This document shows, in pieces, positions 23,348 to 38,420 of a stretch of 64,000 bases of DNA; the stretch's first letter is position 1; the number at the start of each line of letters is the position of its first letter. The DNA lies in assembly GCA_949752735.1 (NCBI GenBank), contig OX457047.1:15151674-15215673 (forward strand), read 5' to 3'. The notes below the pieces were generated by a model. The model saw only the letters and a list, made by a program, of their open reading frames with translations. It did not search any database and was not told the origin of the DNA. A program made the position numbers and the translations under genes. Source of the stretch: Lumbricus terrestris. Its lineage: Eukaryota > Annelida > Clitellata > Crassiclitellata > Lumbricidae.

Positions 23348-26300
23348 GAGTGACGAAGAAAGATAGAGAGAAAGTTTGACAGCAGAAATCAAGGACTGAG
23401 AGATTTGACGAAAGAAAGAATGGTGAAAACGACAGCAGAAACAACAAACACAAACCGTAACGACAAAGAAAAGATAAGAAATACATCAGAAATCAAGGAC
23501 TGAGAGAATTGACGAAAGAAAGAATGGAAATCGACAGCAGAAACAACAAACATAGACAGTGACGACAAAGAAAAGGAAAGAAATACATCAGAAATCAAGG
23601 ACTGAGAGAATTGACGAAAGAAAGAGTGGTGAAAACGACAGCTGAAACAACAAACACAGACCGTAACGACAAAGAAAAGATAAGAAATACATCGGAAATC
23701 AAGGACTGAGAGAATTGACGAAAGAAAGAATGGAAATCGACAGCAGAAACAGCAAATACAGACAGTGACGACAAAGAAAAGGAAAGAAAAATATCAGAAA
23801 TCAAGGACTGAGAGAACTGACGAAAGCAAGAATGGAAATCGACAGCAGAAACAACAAATACAGACAGTGACGGCAAAGAAAAGGAAAGAAATACATCAGA
23901 AATCAAGGACTGAGAGAATTGACGAAAGAAAGAATGGAAATCGACAGCAGGAAACAACAAATACAGACAGTGACGACAAAGAAAAGGAAAGAAATACATC
24001 AGAAATCAAGGACTGAGAGAATTGACGAAAGAAAGAATGGAAATCGACAGCAGAAACAACAAATACAGACAGTGATGACAAAGAAAAGGAAAGAAATACA
24101 TCAGAATTCAAGGACTGAGAGAATTGACGAAAGAAAGAGTGGTGAAAACGACAGCAGAAACAACAAACGCAGACCGTAACGACAAAGAAAAGATAAGAAA
24201 TACATCGGAAATCAAGGACTGAGAGAATTGACGAAAGCAAGAATGGAAATCGACAGCAGAAACAACAAATACAGACAGTGACGGCAAAGAAAAGGAAAGA
24301 AATACATCAGAAATCAAGGACTGAGAGAATTGACGAAAGAAAGAATGGAAATCGACAGCAGGAAACAACAAATACAGACAGTGACGACAAAGAAAAGGAA
24401 AGAAATACATCAGAAATCAAGGACTGAGAGAATTGACGAAAGAAAGAATGGAAATCGACAGCAGGAAACAACAAATACAGACAGTGACGACAAAGAAAAA
24501 AGAAGAAATACATCAGAAATCAAGGACTGAGAGAATTGACGAAAGAAAAAATAGAAATCGACAGCAGAAACAACAAAATTAATACAGACAGTGACGACAA
24601 AGAAAAGGAAAGAAATACATCAGAAATCAAGGACTGAGAGAATTGACGAAAGAAAGAATGGAAATCGACAGCAGAAACAACAAATACAGACAGTGACGAC
24701 AAAGAAAAGGAAAGAAATACATCAGAATTCAAGGACTGAGAGAATTGACGAAAGAAAGAATGGAAATCGACAGCAGAAACAACAAATACAGACAGTGACG
24801 ACAAAGAAAAGGAAAGAAATACATCAGAAATCAAGGACTGAGAGAATTGACGAAAGAAAGAATGGAAATCGACAGCAGGAAACAACAAATACAGACAGTG
24901 ACGACAAAGAAAAAGGAAAGAAATACATCAGAAATCAAGGACTGAGAGAATTGACGAAAGAAAGAATGGAAATCGACAGCAGAAACAACAAATACAGACA
25001 GTGACGACAAAGAAAAGGAAAGAAATACATCAGAAATCAAGAACTGAGAGAATTGACGAAAGAAAGAGTGGTGAAAACGACAAAAGAAACAGCAAACACA
25101 AACCGTAACGACAAAGAAAAGATAAGAAATACATCAGAAATCAAGGACTGAGAGAACTGACGAAAGAAAGAAAGAATGGAAATCAACAGCAGGAAACAAC
25201 AAATACAGGCAGTGATGACAAAGAAAAAAAAAATACATCCGAAATCAAGGACTGAGAGAAATGACGAAAGAAAGAATGGAAATCGACAGCAGGAAACAAC
25301 AAATACAGACAGTGACGACAAAGAAAAAGGAAGAAATACATCAGAAATCAAGGACTGAGAGAATTGGCGAAAGAAAGAATGGAAATCGACAGCAGGAAAC
25401 AACAAATCCAGACAGTGACGACAAAGAAAAGGAAATAAATACATCAGAAATCAAGGACTGAGAGAATTGACGAAAGAAAGAATGGAAATCGACAGCAGAA
25501 ACTACAAATACAGACAGTGACGACAACAGAAAGAGAAAGAAATACAGGAGAAATCAAGGACTGAGAGAATTGACGAAAGAAAGAATGGAAATCGACAGCA
25601 GAAACAACAAACATAGACAGTGACGACAAAGAAAAGGAAAGAAATACATCAGAAATCAAGGACTGAGAGAATTGACGAAAGAAAGAATGGAAATCGACAG
25701 CAGAAACAACAAAATTAATACAGACAGTGACGACAAAGAAAAGGAAAGAAATACATCAGAAATCAAGGACTGAGAGAATTGACGAAAGAATGAATGGAAA
25801 TCGACAGCAGAAACAACAAAATTAATACAGACAGTGACGACAAAGAAAAGGAAAGAAATACATCAGAAATCAAGGACTGAGAGAATTGACGAAAGAAAGA
25901 ATGGAAATCGACAGCAGAAACAACAAATACAGACAGTGACGACAAAGAAAAGGAAAGAAATACATCAGAAATCAAGGACTGAGAGAATTGACGAAAGAAA
26001 GAATGGTGAAAACGACAGCAGAAATATCAGACGGACAGTGACGACTTAACAAAGAGAAAGATTGACAGCAGAAATCAAGGACTGAGAGAATTGACGAAAG
26101 AAAGAATGGAAATCGACAGCAGAAACAACAAACATAGACAGTGACGACAAAGAAAAGGAAAGAAATACATCAGAAATCAAGGACTGAGAGAATTGACGAA
26201 AGAAAGAGTGGTGAAAACGACAGCAGAAACAACAAACATAGACCGTAACGACAAAGAAAAGATAAGAAATACATCGGAAATCAAGGACTGAGAGAATTGA

Positions 26301-29300
26301 CGAAAGAAAGAAAGGAAATCGACAGCAGAAACAGCAAATACAGACAGTGACGACAAAGAAAAGGAAAGAAAGACATCAGAAATCAAGGACTGAGAGAATT
26401 GACGAAAGCAAGAATGGAAATCGACAGCAGAAACAACAAATACAGACAGTGACGACAAAGAAAAGGAAAGAAATACATCAGAAATCAAGGACTGAGAGAA
26501 TTGACGAAAGAAAGAATGGAAATCGACAGCAGGAAACAACAAATACAGACAGTGACGACAAAGAAAAGGAAAGAAATACATCAGAAATCAAGGACTGAGA
26601 GAATTGACGAAAGAAAGAATGGAAATCGACAGCAGAAACAACAAATACAGACAGTGATGACAAAGAAAAGGAAAGAAATACATCAGAATTCAAGGACTGA
26701 GAGAATTGACGAAAGAAAGAATGGAAATCGACAGCAGAAACAACAAATACAGACAGTGACGACAAAGAAAAGGAAAGAAATACATCAGAAATCAAGAACT
26801 GAGAGAATTGACGAAAGAAAGAGTGGTGAAAACGACAAAAGAAACAGCAAACACAAACCGTAACGACAAAGAAAAGATAAGAAATACATCAGAAATCAAG
26901 GACTGAGAGAACTGACGAAAGAAAGAATGGAAATCAACAGCAGGAAACAACAAATACAGGCAGTGATGACAAAGAAAAAAAAAATACATCCGAAATCAAG
27001 GACTGAGAGAAATGACGAAAGAAAGAATGGAAATCGACAGCAGGAAACAACAAATACAGACAGTGACGACAAAGAAAAAGGAAGAAATACATCAGAAATC
27101 AAGGACTGAGAGAATTGGCGAAAGAAAGAATGGAAATCGACAGCAGGAAACAACAAATCCAGACAGTGACGACAAAGAAAAGGAAATAAATACATCAGAA
27201 ATCAAGGACTGAGAGAATTGACGAAAGAAAGAATGGAAATCGACAGCAGAAACTACAAATACAGACAGTGACGACAACAGAAAGAGAAAGAAATACAGGA
27301 GAAATCAAGGACTGAGAGAATTGACGAAAGAAAGAATGGAAATCGACAGCAGAAACAACAAACATAGACAGTGACGACAAAGAAAAGGAAAGAAATACAT
27401 CAGAAATCAAGGACTGAGAGAATTGACGAAAGAAAGAATGGAAATCGACAGCAGAAACAACAAAATTAATACAGACAGTGACGACAAAGAAAAGGAAAGA
27501 AATACATCAGAAATCAAGGACTGAGAGAATTGACGAAAGAATGAATGGAAATCGACAGCAGAAACAACAAAATTAATACAGACAGTGACGACAAAGAAAA
27601 GGAAAGAAATACATCAGAAATCAAGGACTGAGAGAATTGACGAAAGAAAGAATGGAAATCGACAGCAGAAACAACAAATACAGACAGTGACGACAAAGAA
27701 AAGGAAAGAAATACATCAGAAATCAAGGACTGAGAGAATTGACGAAAGAAAGAATGGTGAAAACGACAGCAGAAATATCAGACGGACAGTGACGACTTAA
27801 CAAAGAGAAAGATTGACAGCAGAAATCAAGGACTGAGAGAATTGACGAAAGAAAGAATGGAAATCGACAGCAGAAACAACAAACATAGACAGTGACGACA
27901 AAGAAAAGGAAAGAAATACATCAGAAATCAAGGACTGAGAGAATTGACGAAAGAAAGAGTGGTGAAAACGACAGCAGAAACAACAAACATAGACCGTAAC
28001 GACAAAGAAAAGATAAGAAATACATCGGAAATCAAGGACTGAGAGAATTGACGAAAGAAAGAAAGGAAATCGACAGCAGAAACAGCAAATACAGACAGTG
28101 ACGACAAAGAAAAGGAAAGAAAGACATCAGAAATCAAGGACTGAGAGAATTGACGAAAGCAAGAATGGAAATCGACAGCAGAAACAACAAATACAGACAG
28201 TGACGACAAAGAAAAGGAAAGAAATACATCAGAAATCAAGGACTGAGAGAATTGACGAAAGAAAGAATGGAAATCGACAGCAGGAAACAACAAATACAGA
28301 CAGTGACGACAAAGAAAAGGAAAGAAATACATCAGAAATCAAGGACTGAGAGAATTGACGAAAGAAAGAATGGAAATCGACAGCAGAAACAACAAATACA
28401 GACAGTGATGACAAAGAAAAGGAAAGAAATACATCAGAATTCAAGGACTGAGAGAATTGACGAAAGAAAGAGTGGTGAAAACGACAGCAGAAACAACAAA
28501 CGCAGACCGTAACGACAAAGAAAAGATAAGAAATACATCGGAAATCAAGGACTGAGAGAATTGACGAAAGAAAGAAAGGAAATCGACAGCAGAAACAGCA
28601 AATACAGACAGTGACGGCAAAGAAAAGGAAAGAAAGACATCAGAAATCAAGGACTGAGAGAATTGACGAAAGCAAGAATGGAAATCGACAGCAGAAACAA
28701 CAAATACAGACAGTGACGACAAAGAAAAGGAAAGAAATACATCAGAAATCAAGGACTGAGAGAATTGACGAAAGAAAGAATGGAAATCGACAGCAGGAAA
28801 CAACAAATACAGACAGTGACGACAAAGAAAAAAGAAGAAATACATCAGAAATCAAGGACTGAGAGAATTGACGAAAGAAAAAATAGAAATCGACAGCAGA
28901 AACAACAAAATTAATACAGACAGTGACGACAAAGAAAAGGAAAGAAATACATCAGAAATCAAGGACTGAGAGAATTGACGAAAGAAAGAATGGAAATCGA
29001 CAGCAGAAACAACAAATACAGACAGTGACGACAAAGAAAAGGAAAGAAATACATCAGAAATCAAGGACTGAGAGAATTGACGAAAGAAAGAATGGAAATC
29101 GACAGCAGAAACAACAAATACAGACAGTGACGACAAAGAAAAGGAAAGAAATACATCAGAAATCAAGGACTGAGAGAATTGACGAAAGAAAGAATGGAAA
29201 TCGACAGCAGGAAACAACAAATACAGACATTGACGACAAAGAAAAGATAAGAAATACATCAGAAATCAAGGACTGAGAGAATTGACGAAAGAAAGAATGG

Positions 29301-32300
29301 AAATCAACAGCAGGAAACAACAAATACAGGCAGTGATGACAAAGAAAAAAAAAATACATCCGAAATCAAGGACTGAGAGAAATGACGAAAGAAAGAATGG
29401 AAATCGACAGCAGGAAACAACAAATACAGACAGTGACGACAAAGAAAAAGGAAGAAATACATCAGAAATCAAGGACTGAGAGAATTGGCGAAAGAAAGAA
29501 TGGAAATCGACAGCAGGAAACAACAAATCCAGACAGTGACGACAAAGAAAAGGAAAGAAATACATCAGAAATCAAGGACTGAGAGAATTGACGAAAGAAA
29601 GAGTGGTGAAAACGACAGCAGAAACAACAAACATAGACCGTAACGACAAAGAAAAGATAAGAAATACATCGGAAATCAAGGACTGAGAGAATTGACGAAA
29701 GAAAGAAAGGAAATCGACAGCAGAAACAGCAAATACAGACAGTGACGACAAAGAAAAGGAAAGAAAGACATCAGAAATCAAGGACTGAGAGAATTGACGA
29801 AAGCAAGAATGGAAATCGACAGCAGAAACAACAAATACAGACAGTGACGACAAAGAAAAGGAAAGAAATACATCAGAAATCAAGGACTGAGAGAATTGAC
29901 GAAAGAAAGAATGGAAATCGACAGCAGGAAACAACAAATACAGACAGTGACGACAAAGAAAAAAGAAGACATACATCAGAAATCAAGGACTGAGAGAATT
30001 GACGAAAGAAAGAATGGAAATCGACAGCAGAAAGAACAAAATTAATACAGACAGTGACGACAAAGAAAAGGAAAGAAATACATCAGAAATCAAGGACTGA
30101 GAGAATTGACGAAAGAAAGAATGGAAATCGACAGCAGAAACAACAAATACAGACAGTGACAACAAAGAAAATGAAAGAAATACATCAGAAATCAAGGACT
30201 GAGAGAATTGACGAAAGAAAGAATGGAAATCGACAGCAGAAACAACAAATACAGACAGTGACGACAAAGAAAAGGATAGAAATACATCAGAAATCAAGGA
30301 CTGAGAGAATTGACGAAAGAAAGAATGGAAATCGACAGCAGGAAACAACAAATACAGACAGTGACGACAAAGAAAAAGGAAAGAAATACATCAGAAATCA
30401 AGGACTGAGAGAATTGACGAAAGAAAGAATGGAAATCGACAGCAGAAACAGCAAATACAGACAGTGACGACAAAGAAAAGGAAAGAAATACATCAGAAAT
30501 CAAGGACTGAGAGAATTGACGAAAGAAAGAATGGAAATCGACAGCAGGAAACAACAAATACAGACAGTGACGACAAAGAAAAGGAAAGAAATACATCAGA
30601 AATCAAGGACTGAGAGAATTGACGAAAGAAAGAATGGAAATCGACAGCAGAAACTACAAATACAGACAGTGACGACAAAGAAAAGATAAGAAATACATCA
30701 GAAATCAAGCACTGAGAGAATTGACGAAAGAAAGAATGGAAATCGACAGCAAAAACAACAAATACAGACAGTGACGACAAAGAAAAGGAAAGAAATACAT
30801 CAGAAATCAAGGACTGAGAGAATTGACGAAAGCAAGAATGGAAATCGACAGCAGAAACAACAAATACAGACAGTGACGACAAAGAAAAGGAAAGAAATAC
30901 ATCAGAAATCAAGGACTGAGAGAATTGACGAAAGAAAGAATGGAAATCGACAGCAGGAAACAACAAATACAGACAGTGATGACAAAGAAAAGGAAAGAAA
31001 CACATCAGAAATCAAGGACTGAGAGAATTGACGAAAAAAGAATGGAAATCGACAGCAAAAACAACAAATACAGACAGTGACGACAAAGAAAAAGAAAGAA
31101 ATACATCAGAAATCAAGGACTGAGAGAATTGACGAAAGAAAGAATGGTGAAAAGGACAGCAGAAATATCAGACAGACAGTGACGACTTAACAAAGAGAAA
31201 GAGATACAGCAGAAATCAAGGACTGAGAGAACTGACGAAAGAAACAATGGAAATCGACAGCAAAAACAACAAATACAGACAGTGATGACAAAGAAAAGGA
31301 AAGAAATACATCAGAAATCAAGGACTGAGAGAATTGACGAAAGCAAGAATGGAAATCGACCGCAGGAAACAACAAAAACAGACAGTGACGACACAGAAAA
31401 AAAAAGAAATACATCAGAAATCAAGGACTGAGAGAATTGACGAAAGAAAGAATGGAAATCGACAGCAGGAAACAACAAATACAGACAGTGACGACAAAGA
31501 AAAGGAAAGAAATACATCAGAAATCAAGGACTGAGAGAATTGACGAAAGAAAGAATGGAAATCGACAGCAGAAACAACAAATACAGACAGTGATGACAAA
31601 GAAAAGGAAAGAAATACATCAGAATTCAAGGACTGAGAGAATTGACGAAAGAAAGAGTGGTGAAAACGACAGCAGAAACAACAAACGCATACCGTAACGA
31701 CAAAGAAAAGATAAGAAATACATCGGAAATCAAGGACTGAGAGAATTGACGAAAGAAAGAAAGGAAATCGACAGCAGAAACAGCAAATACAGACAGTGAT
31801 GGCAAAGAAAAGGAAAGAAAGACATCAGAAATCAAGGACTGAGAGAATTGACGAAAGCAAGAATGGAAATCGACAGCAGAAACAACAATTACAGACAGTG
31901 ACGACAAAGAAAAGGAAAGAAATACATCAGAAATCAAGGACTGAGAGAATTGACGAAAGAAAGAATGGAAATCGACAGCAGGAAACAACAAATACAGACA
32001 GTGACGACAAAGAAAAAAGAAGAAATACATCAGAAATCAAGGACTGAGAGAATTGACGAAAGAAAAAATAGAAATCGACAGCAGAAACAACAAAATTAAA
32101 TCAGACAGTGACGACAAAGAAAAGGAAAGAAATACATCAGAAATCAAGGACTGAGAGAATTGACGAAAGAAAGAATGGAAATCGACAGCAGAAACAACAA
32201 ATACAGACAGTGACGACAAAGAAAAGGAAAGAAATACATCAGAATTCAAGGACTGAGAGAATTGACGAAAGAAAGAATGGAAATCGACAGCAGAAACAAC

Positions 32301-35300
32301 AAAATTAATACAGACAGTGACGACAAAGAAAAGGAAAGAAATACATCAGAAATCAAGGACTGAGAGAATTGACGAAAGAATGAATGGAAATCGACAGCAG
32401 AAACAACAAAATTAATACAGACAGTGACGACAAAGAAAAGGAAAGAAATACATCAGAAATCAAGGACTGAGAGAATTGACGAAAGAAAGAATGGAAATCG
32501 ACAGCAGAAACAACAAATACAGAAGTGACGACAAAGAAAAGGAAAGAAATACATCAGAAATCAAGGACTGAGAGAATTGACGAAAGAAAGAATGGTGAAA
32601 ACGACAGCAGAAATATCAGACAGACAGTGACGACTTAACAAAGAGAAAGATTGACAGCAGAAATCAAGGACTGAGAGAATTGACGAAAGAAAGAATGGAA
32701 ATCGACAGCAGAAACAACAAACATAGACAGTGACGACAAAGAAAAAGAAAGAAATACATCAGAAATCAAGGACTGAGAGAATTGACGAAAGAAAGAGTGG
32801 TGAAAACGACAGCAGAAACAACAAACATAGACCGTAACGACAAAGAAAAGATAAGAAATACATCGGAAATCAAGGACTGAGAGAATTGACGAAAGAAAGA
32901 AAGGAAATCGACAGCAGAAACAGCAAATACAGACAGTGACGACAAAGAAAAGGAAAGAAAGACATCAGAAATCAAGGACTGAGAGAATTGACGAAAGCAA
33001 GAATGGAAATCGACAGCAGAAACAACAAATACAGACAGTGACGACAAAGAAAAGGAAAGAAATACATCAGAAATCAAGGACTGAGAGAATTGACGAAAGA
33101 AAGAATGGAAATCGACAGCAGGAAACAACAAATACAGACAGTGACGACAAAGAAAAAAGAAGACATACATCAGAAATCAAGGACTGAGAGAATTGACGAA
33201 AGAAAGAATGGAAATCGACAGCAGAAACAACAAAATTAATACAGACAGTGACGACAAAGAAAAGGAAAGAAATACATCAGAAATCAAGGACTGAGAGAAT
33301 TGACGAAAGAAAGAATGGAAATCGACAGCAGAAACAACAAATACAGACAGTGACAACAAAGAAAAGGAAAGAAATACATCAGAAATCAAGGACTGAGAGA
33401 ATTGACGAAAGAAAGAATGAAAAACGACAGCAGAAACAACAAATACAGACAGTGACGACAAAGAAAAGGAAAGAAATACATCAGAAATCAAGGACTGAGA
33501 GAATTGACGAAAGAATGAATGGAAATCGACAGCAGAAACAACAAAATTAATACAGACAGTGACGACAAAGAAAAGGAAAGAAATACATCAGAAATCAAGG
33601 ACTGAGAGAATTGACGAAAGAAAGAATGGAAATCGACAGCAGAAACAACAAATACAGAAGTGACGACAAAGAAAAGGAAAGAAATACATCAGAAATCAAG
33701 GACTGAGAGAATTGACGAAAGAAAGAATGGTGAAAACGACAGCAGAAATATCAGACAGACAGTGACGACTTAACAAAGAGAAAGATTGACAGCAGAAATC
33801 AAGGACTGAGAGAATTGACGAAAGAAAGAATGGAAATCGACAGCAGAAACAACAAACATAGACAGTGACGACAAAGAAAAAGAAAGAAATACATCAGAAA
33901 TCAAGGACTGAGAGAATTGACGAAAGAAAGAGTGGTGAAAACGACAGCAGAAACAACAAACATAGACCGTAACGACAAAGAAAAGATAAGAAATACATCG
34001 GAAATCAAGGACTGAGAGAATTGACGAAAGAAAGAAAGGAAATCGACAGCAGAAACAGCAAATACAGACAGTGACGACAAAGAAAAGGAAAGAAAGACAT
34101 CAGAAATCAAGGACTGAGAGAATTGACGAAAGCAAGAATGGAAATCGACAGCAGAAACAACAAATACAGACAATGACGACAAAGAAAAGGAAAGAAATAC
34201 ATCAGAAATCAAGGACTGAGAGAATTGACGAAAGAAAGAATGGAAATCGACAGCAGGAAACAACAAATACAGACAGTGACGACAAAGAAAAAAGAAGACA
34301 TACATCAGAAATCAAGGACTGAGAGAATTGACGAAAGAAAGAATGGAAATCGACAGCAGAAACAACAAAATTAATACAGACAGTGACGACAAAGAAAAGG
34401 AAAGAAATACATCAGAAATCAGGAACTGAGAGAATTGACGAAAGAAAGAGTGGTGAAAACGACAAAAGAAACAGCAAACACAAACCGTAACGACAAAGAA
34501 AAGATAAGAAATACATCAGAAATCAAGGACTGAGAGAATTGACGAAAGAAAGAATGGAAATCAACAGCAGGAAACAACAAATACAGGCAGTGATGACAAA
34601 GAAAAAAAAAATACATCCGAAATCAAGGACTGAGAGAAATGACGAAAGAAAGAATGGAAATCGACAGCAGGAAACAACAAATACAGACAGTGACGACAAA
34701 GAAAAAGGAAGAAATACATCAGAAATCAAGGACTGAGAGAATTGGCGAAAGAAAGAATGGAAATCGACAGCAGGAAACAACAAATCCAGACAGTGACGAC
34801 AACAGAAAGAGAAAGAAATACAGGAGAAATCAAGGACTGAGAGAATTGACGAAAGAAAGAATGGAAATCGACAGCAGAAACAACAAACATAGACAGTGAC
34901 GACAAAGAAAAGGAAAGAAATACATCAGAAATCAAGGACTGAGAGAATTGACGAAAGCAAGAATGGAAATCGACAGCAGAAACAACAAATACAGACAGTG
35001 ACGACAAAGAAAAGGAAAGAAATACATCAGAAATCAAGGACTGAGAGAATTGACGAAAGAAAGAATGGAAATCGACAGCAGGAAACAACAAATACAGACA
35101 GTGACGACAAAGAAAAAAGAAGACATACATCAGAAATCAAGGACTGAGAGAATTGACGAAAGAAAGAATGGAAATCGACAGCAGAAACAACAAAATTAAT
35201 ACAGACAGTGACGACAAAGAAAAGGAAAGAAATACATCAGAAATCAAGAACTGAGAGAATTGACGAAAGAAAGAGTGGTGAAAACGACAAAAGAAACAGC

Positions 35301-38300
35301 AAACACAAACCGTAACGACAAAGAAAAGATAAGAAATACATCAGAAATCAAGGACTGAGAGAATTGACGAAAGAAAGAATGGAAATCAACAGCAGGAAAC
35401 AACAAATACAGGCAGTGATGACAAAGAAAAAAAAAATACATCCGAAATCAAGGACTGAGAGAAATGACGAAAGAAAGAATGGAAATCGACAGCAGGAAAC
35501 AACAAATACAGACAGTGACGACAAAGAAAAAGGAAGAAATACATCAGAAATCAAGGACTGAGAGAATTGGCGAAAGAAAGAATGGAAATCGACAGCAGGA
35601 AACAACAAATCCAGACAGTGACGACAACAGAAAGAGAAAGAAATACAGGAGAAATCAAGGACTGAGAGAATTGACGAAAGAAAGAATGGAAATCGACAGC
35701 AGAAACAACAAACATAGACAGTGACGACAAAGAAAAGGAAAGAAATACATCAGAAATCAAGGACTGAGAGAATTGACGAAAGAAAGAATGGAAATCGACA
35801 GCAGAAACAACAAAATTAATACAGACAGTGACGACAAAGAAAAGGAAAGAAATACATCAGAAATCAAGGACTGAGAGAATTGACGAAAGAATGAATGGAA
35901 ATCGACAGCAGAAACAACAAAATTAATACAGACAGTGACGACAAAGAAAAGGAAAGAAATACATCAGAAATCAAGGACTGAGAGAATTGACGAAAGAAAG
36001 AATGGAAATCGACAGCAGAAACAACAAATACAGACAGTGACGACAAAGAAAAGGAAAGAAATACATCAGAAATCAAGGACTGAGAGAATTGACGAAAGAA
36101 AGAATGGTGAAAACGACAGCAGAAATATCAGACAGACAGTGACGACTTAACAAAGAGAAAGATTGACAGCAGAAATCAAGGACTGAGAGAATTGACGAAA
36201 GAAAGAATGGAAATCGACAGCAGAAACAACAAACATAGACAGTGACGACAAAGAAAAGGAAAGAAATACATCAGAAATCAAGGACTGAGAGAATTGACGA
36301 AAGAAAGAGTGGTGAAAACGACAGCAGAAACAACAAACATAGACCGTAACGACAAAGAAAAGATAAGAAATACATCGGAAATCAAGGACTGAGAGAATTG
36401 ACGAAAGAAAGAAAGAAAATCGACAGCAGAAACAGCAAATACAGACAGTGACGACAAAGAAAAGGAAAGAAAGACATCAGAAATCAAGGACTGAGAGAAT
36501 TGACGAAAGCAAGAATGGAAATCGACAGCAGAAACAACAAATACAGACAGTGACGACAAAGAAAAGGAAAGAAATACATCAGAAATCAAGGACTGAGAGA
36601 ATTGACGAAAGAAAGAATGGAAATCGACAGCAGGAAACAACAAATACAGACAGTGACGACAAAGAAAAGGAAAGAAATACATCAGAAATCAAGGACTGAG
36701 AGAATTGACGAAAGAAAGAATGGAAATCGACAGCAGAAACAACAAATACAGACAGTGATGACAAAGAAAAGGAAAGAAATACATCAGAATTCAAGGACTG
36801 AGAGAATTGACGAAAGAAAGAGTGGTGAAAACGACAGCAGGAACAACAAACGCAGACCGTAACGACAAAGAAAAGATAAGAAATACATCGGAAATCAAGG
36901 ACTGAGAGAATTGACGAAAGAAAGAAAGGAAATCGACAGCAGAAACAGCAAATACAGACAGTGACGGCAAAGAAAAGGAAAGAAAGACATCAGAAATCAA
37001 GGACTGAGAGAATTGACGAAAGCAAGAATGGAAATCGACAGCAGAAACAACAAATACAGACAGTGACGACAAAGAAAAGGAAAGAAATACATCAGAAATC
37101 AAGGACTGAGAGAATTGACGAAAGAAAGATTGGAAATCGACAGCAGAAACAACAAATACAGACAGTGGCGACAAAGAAAAGGAAAGAAATACATCAGAAA
37201 TCAAGGACTGAGAGAATTGATGAAAGAAAGAATGGAAATCGACAGCAGGAAACAACAAATACAGACAGTGACGACAAAGAAAAGGGAAGAAATACATCAG
37301 AATTCAAGGACTAAGAGAATTGACGAAAGAAAGAATGGAAATCGACAGCAGGAAACAACAAATACAGACAGTGAAGACAAAGAAAAAGGAAAGAAATACA
37401 TCAGAAATCAAGGACTGAGAGAATTGACGAAAGAAAGAATGGAAATCGACAGCAGAAACAACAAATACAGACAGTGACGACAAAGAAAAGGAAAGAAATA
37501 CATCAGAAATCAAGGACTGAGAGAATTGACGAAAGAAAGAATGGAAATCGACAGCAGGAAACAACAAATACAGACAGTGACGACAAAGAAAAGGAAAGAA
37601 ATACAACAGAAATCAAGGACTGAGAGAATTGACGAAAGAAAGAATGGAAATCGACAGCAGAAACTACAAATACAGACAGTGACGACAAAGAAAAGACAAG
37701 AAATACATCAGAAATCAAGGACTGAGAGAATTGACGAAAGAAAGAATGGAAATCGACAGCAAAAACAACAAATACAGACAGTGACGACAAAGAAAAGGAA
37801 AGAAATACATCAGAAATCAAGGACTGAGAGAATTGACGAAAGAAAGAATGGAAATCGACAGCAGAAACAACAACTACAGACAGTGACGACAAAGAAAAGT
37901 AAAGAAATACATCAGAAATTAAGGACTGAGAGAATTGACGAAAGAAACAATGGAAATCAACAGCAGGAAACAACAAATACAGACAGTGATGACAAAGAAA
38001 AGGAAAGAAATACATCCGAAATAAAGGACTGAGAGAATTTACGAAAGAAAGAATGGAAATCGACAGCAGGAAACAACAAATACAGACAGTGACGACAAAG
38101 AAAAAGGAAGAAATACATCAGAAATCAAGGACTGAGAGAATTGACGAAAGAAAGAATGGAAATCGACAGCAGAAACTACAAATACAGACAGTGATGACAA
38201 AGAAAAGGAAAGAAATACATCAGAAATCAAGGACTGAGAGAATTGACGAAAGAAAGAGTGGTGAAAACGACAAACAGAAAGAGAAAGAAATACAGGAGAA

Positions 38301-38313
38301 ATCAAGGACTGAG

Positions 38314-38420
38314 AGAATTGACGAAAGAAAGTGTGGGAAAACAACAGCAGACAATACAGACAGACACTGTCCGTCTGTGTTTCTGCTGACGTTGTCCCCA
38401 CTCTAACTTTCGTCAATTCT
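38314..38420. repeat. 107-bp imperfect palindrome, copy 13
   Basis: Duplicate of copy 11 at offset 16,335. Confidence 0.93.

Larger units (their letters stand above)
16833..35243. repeat. Satellite array, block 3 (variant-rich)
   Basis: Same monomer family with additional variants: the ATTAA insertion form (AACAAAATTAATACAG, 107 bp, first seen near 18,655), the GAAAGAAAGAAAGG form, the TCAGAATTCAAGG form and an A-rich form (AAAGAAAAAAAAAATACATCC). About 17.2-19.5 kb recurs at 23.1-25.4 kb (offset 5,918-5,923). About 25.04-26.69 kb recurs at 26.79-28.44 kb (offset 1,751-1,755). About 32.38-33.27 kb recurs at 33.52-34.40 kb (offset 1,135). About 34.3-34.9 kb recurs at 35.1-35.75 kb (offset 825). 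Only three palindromes (17323, 21979, 23241) are present. No gene is seen. Confidence 0.94.
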
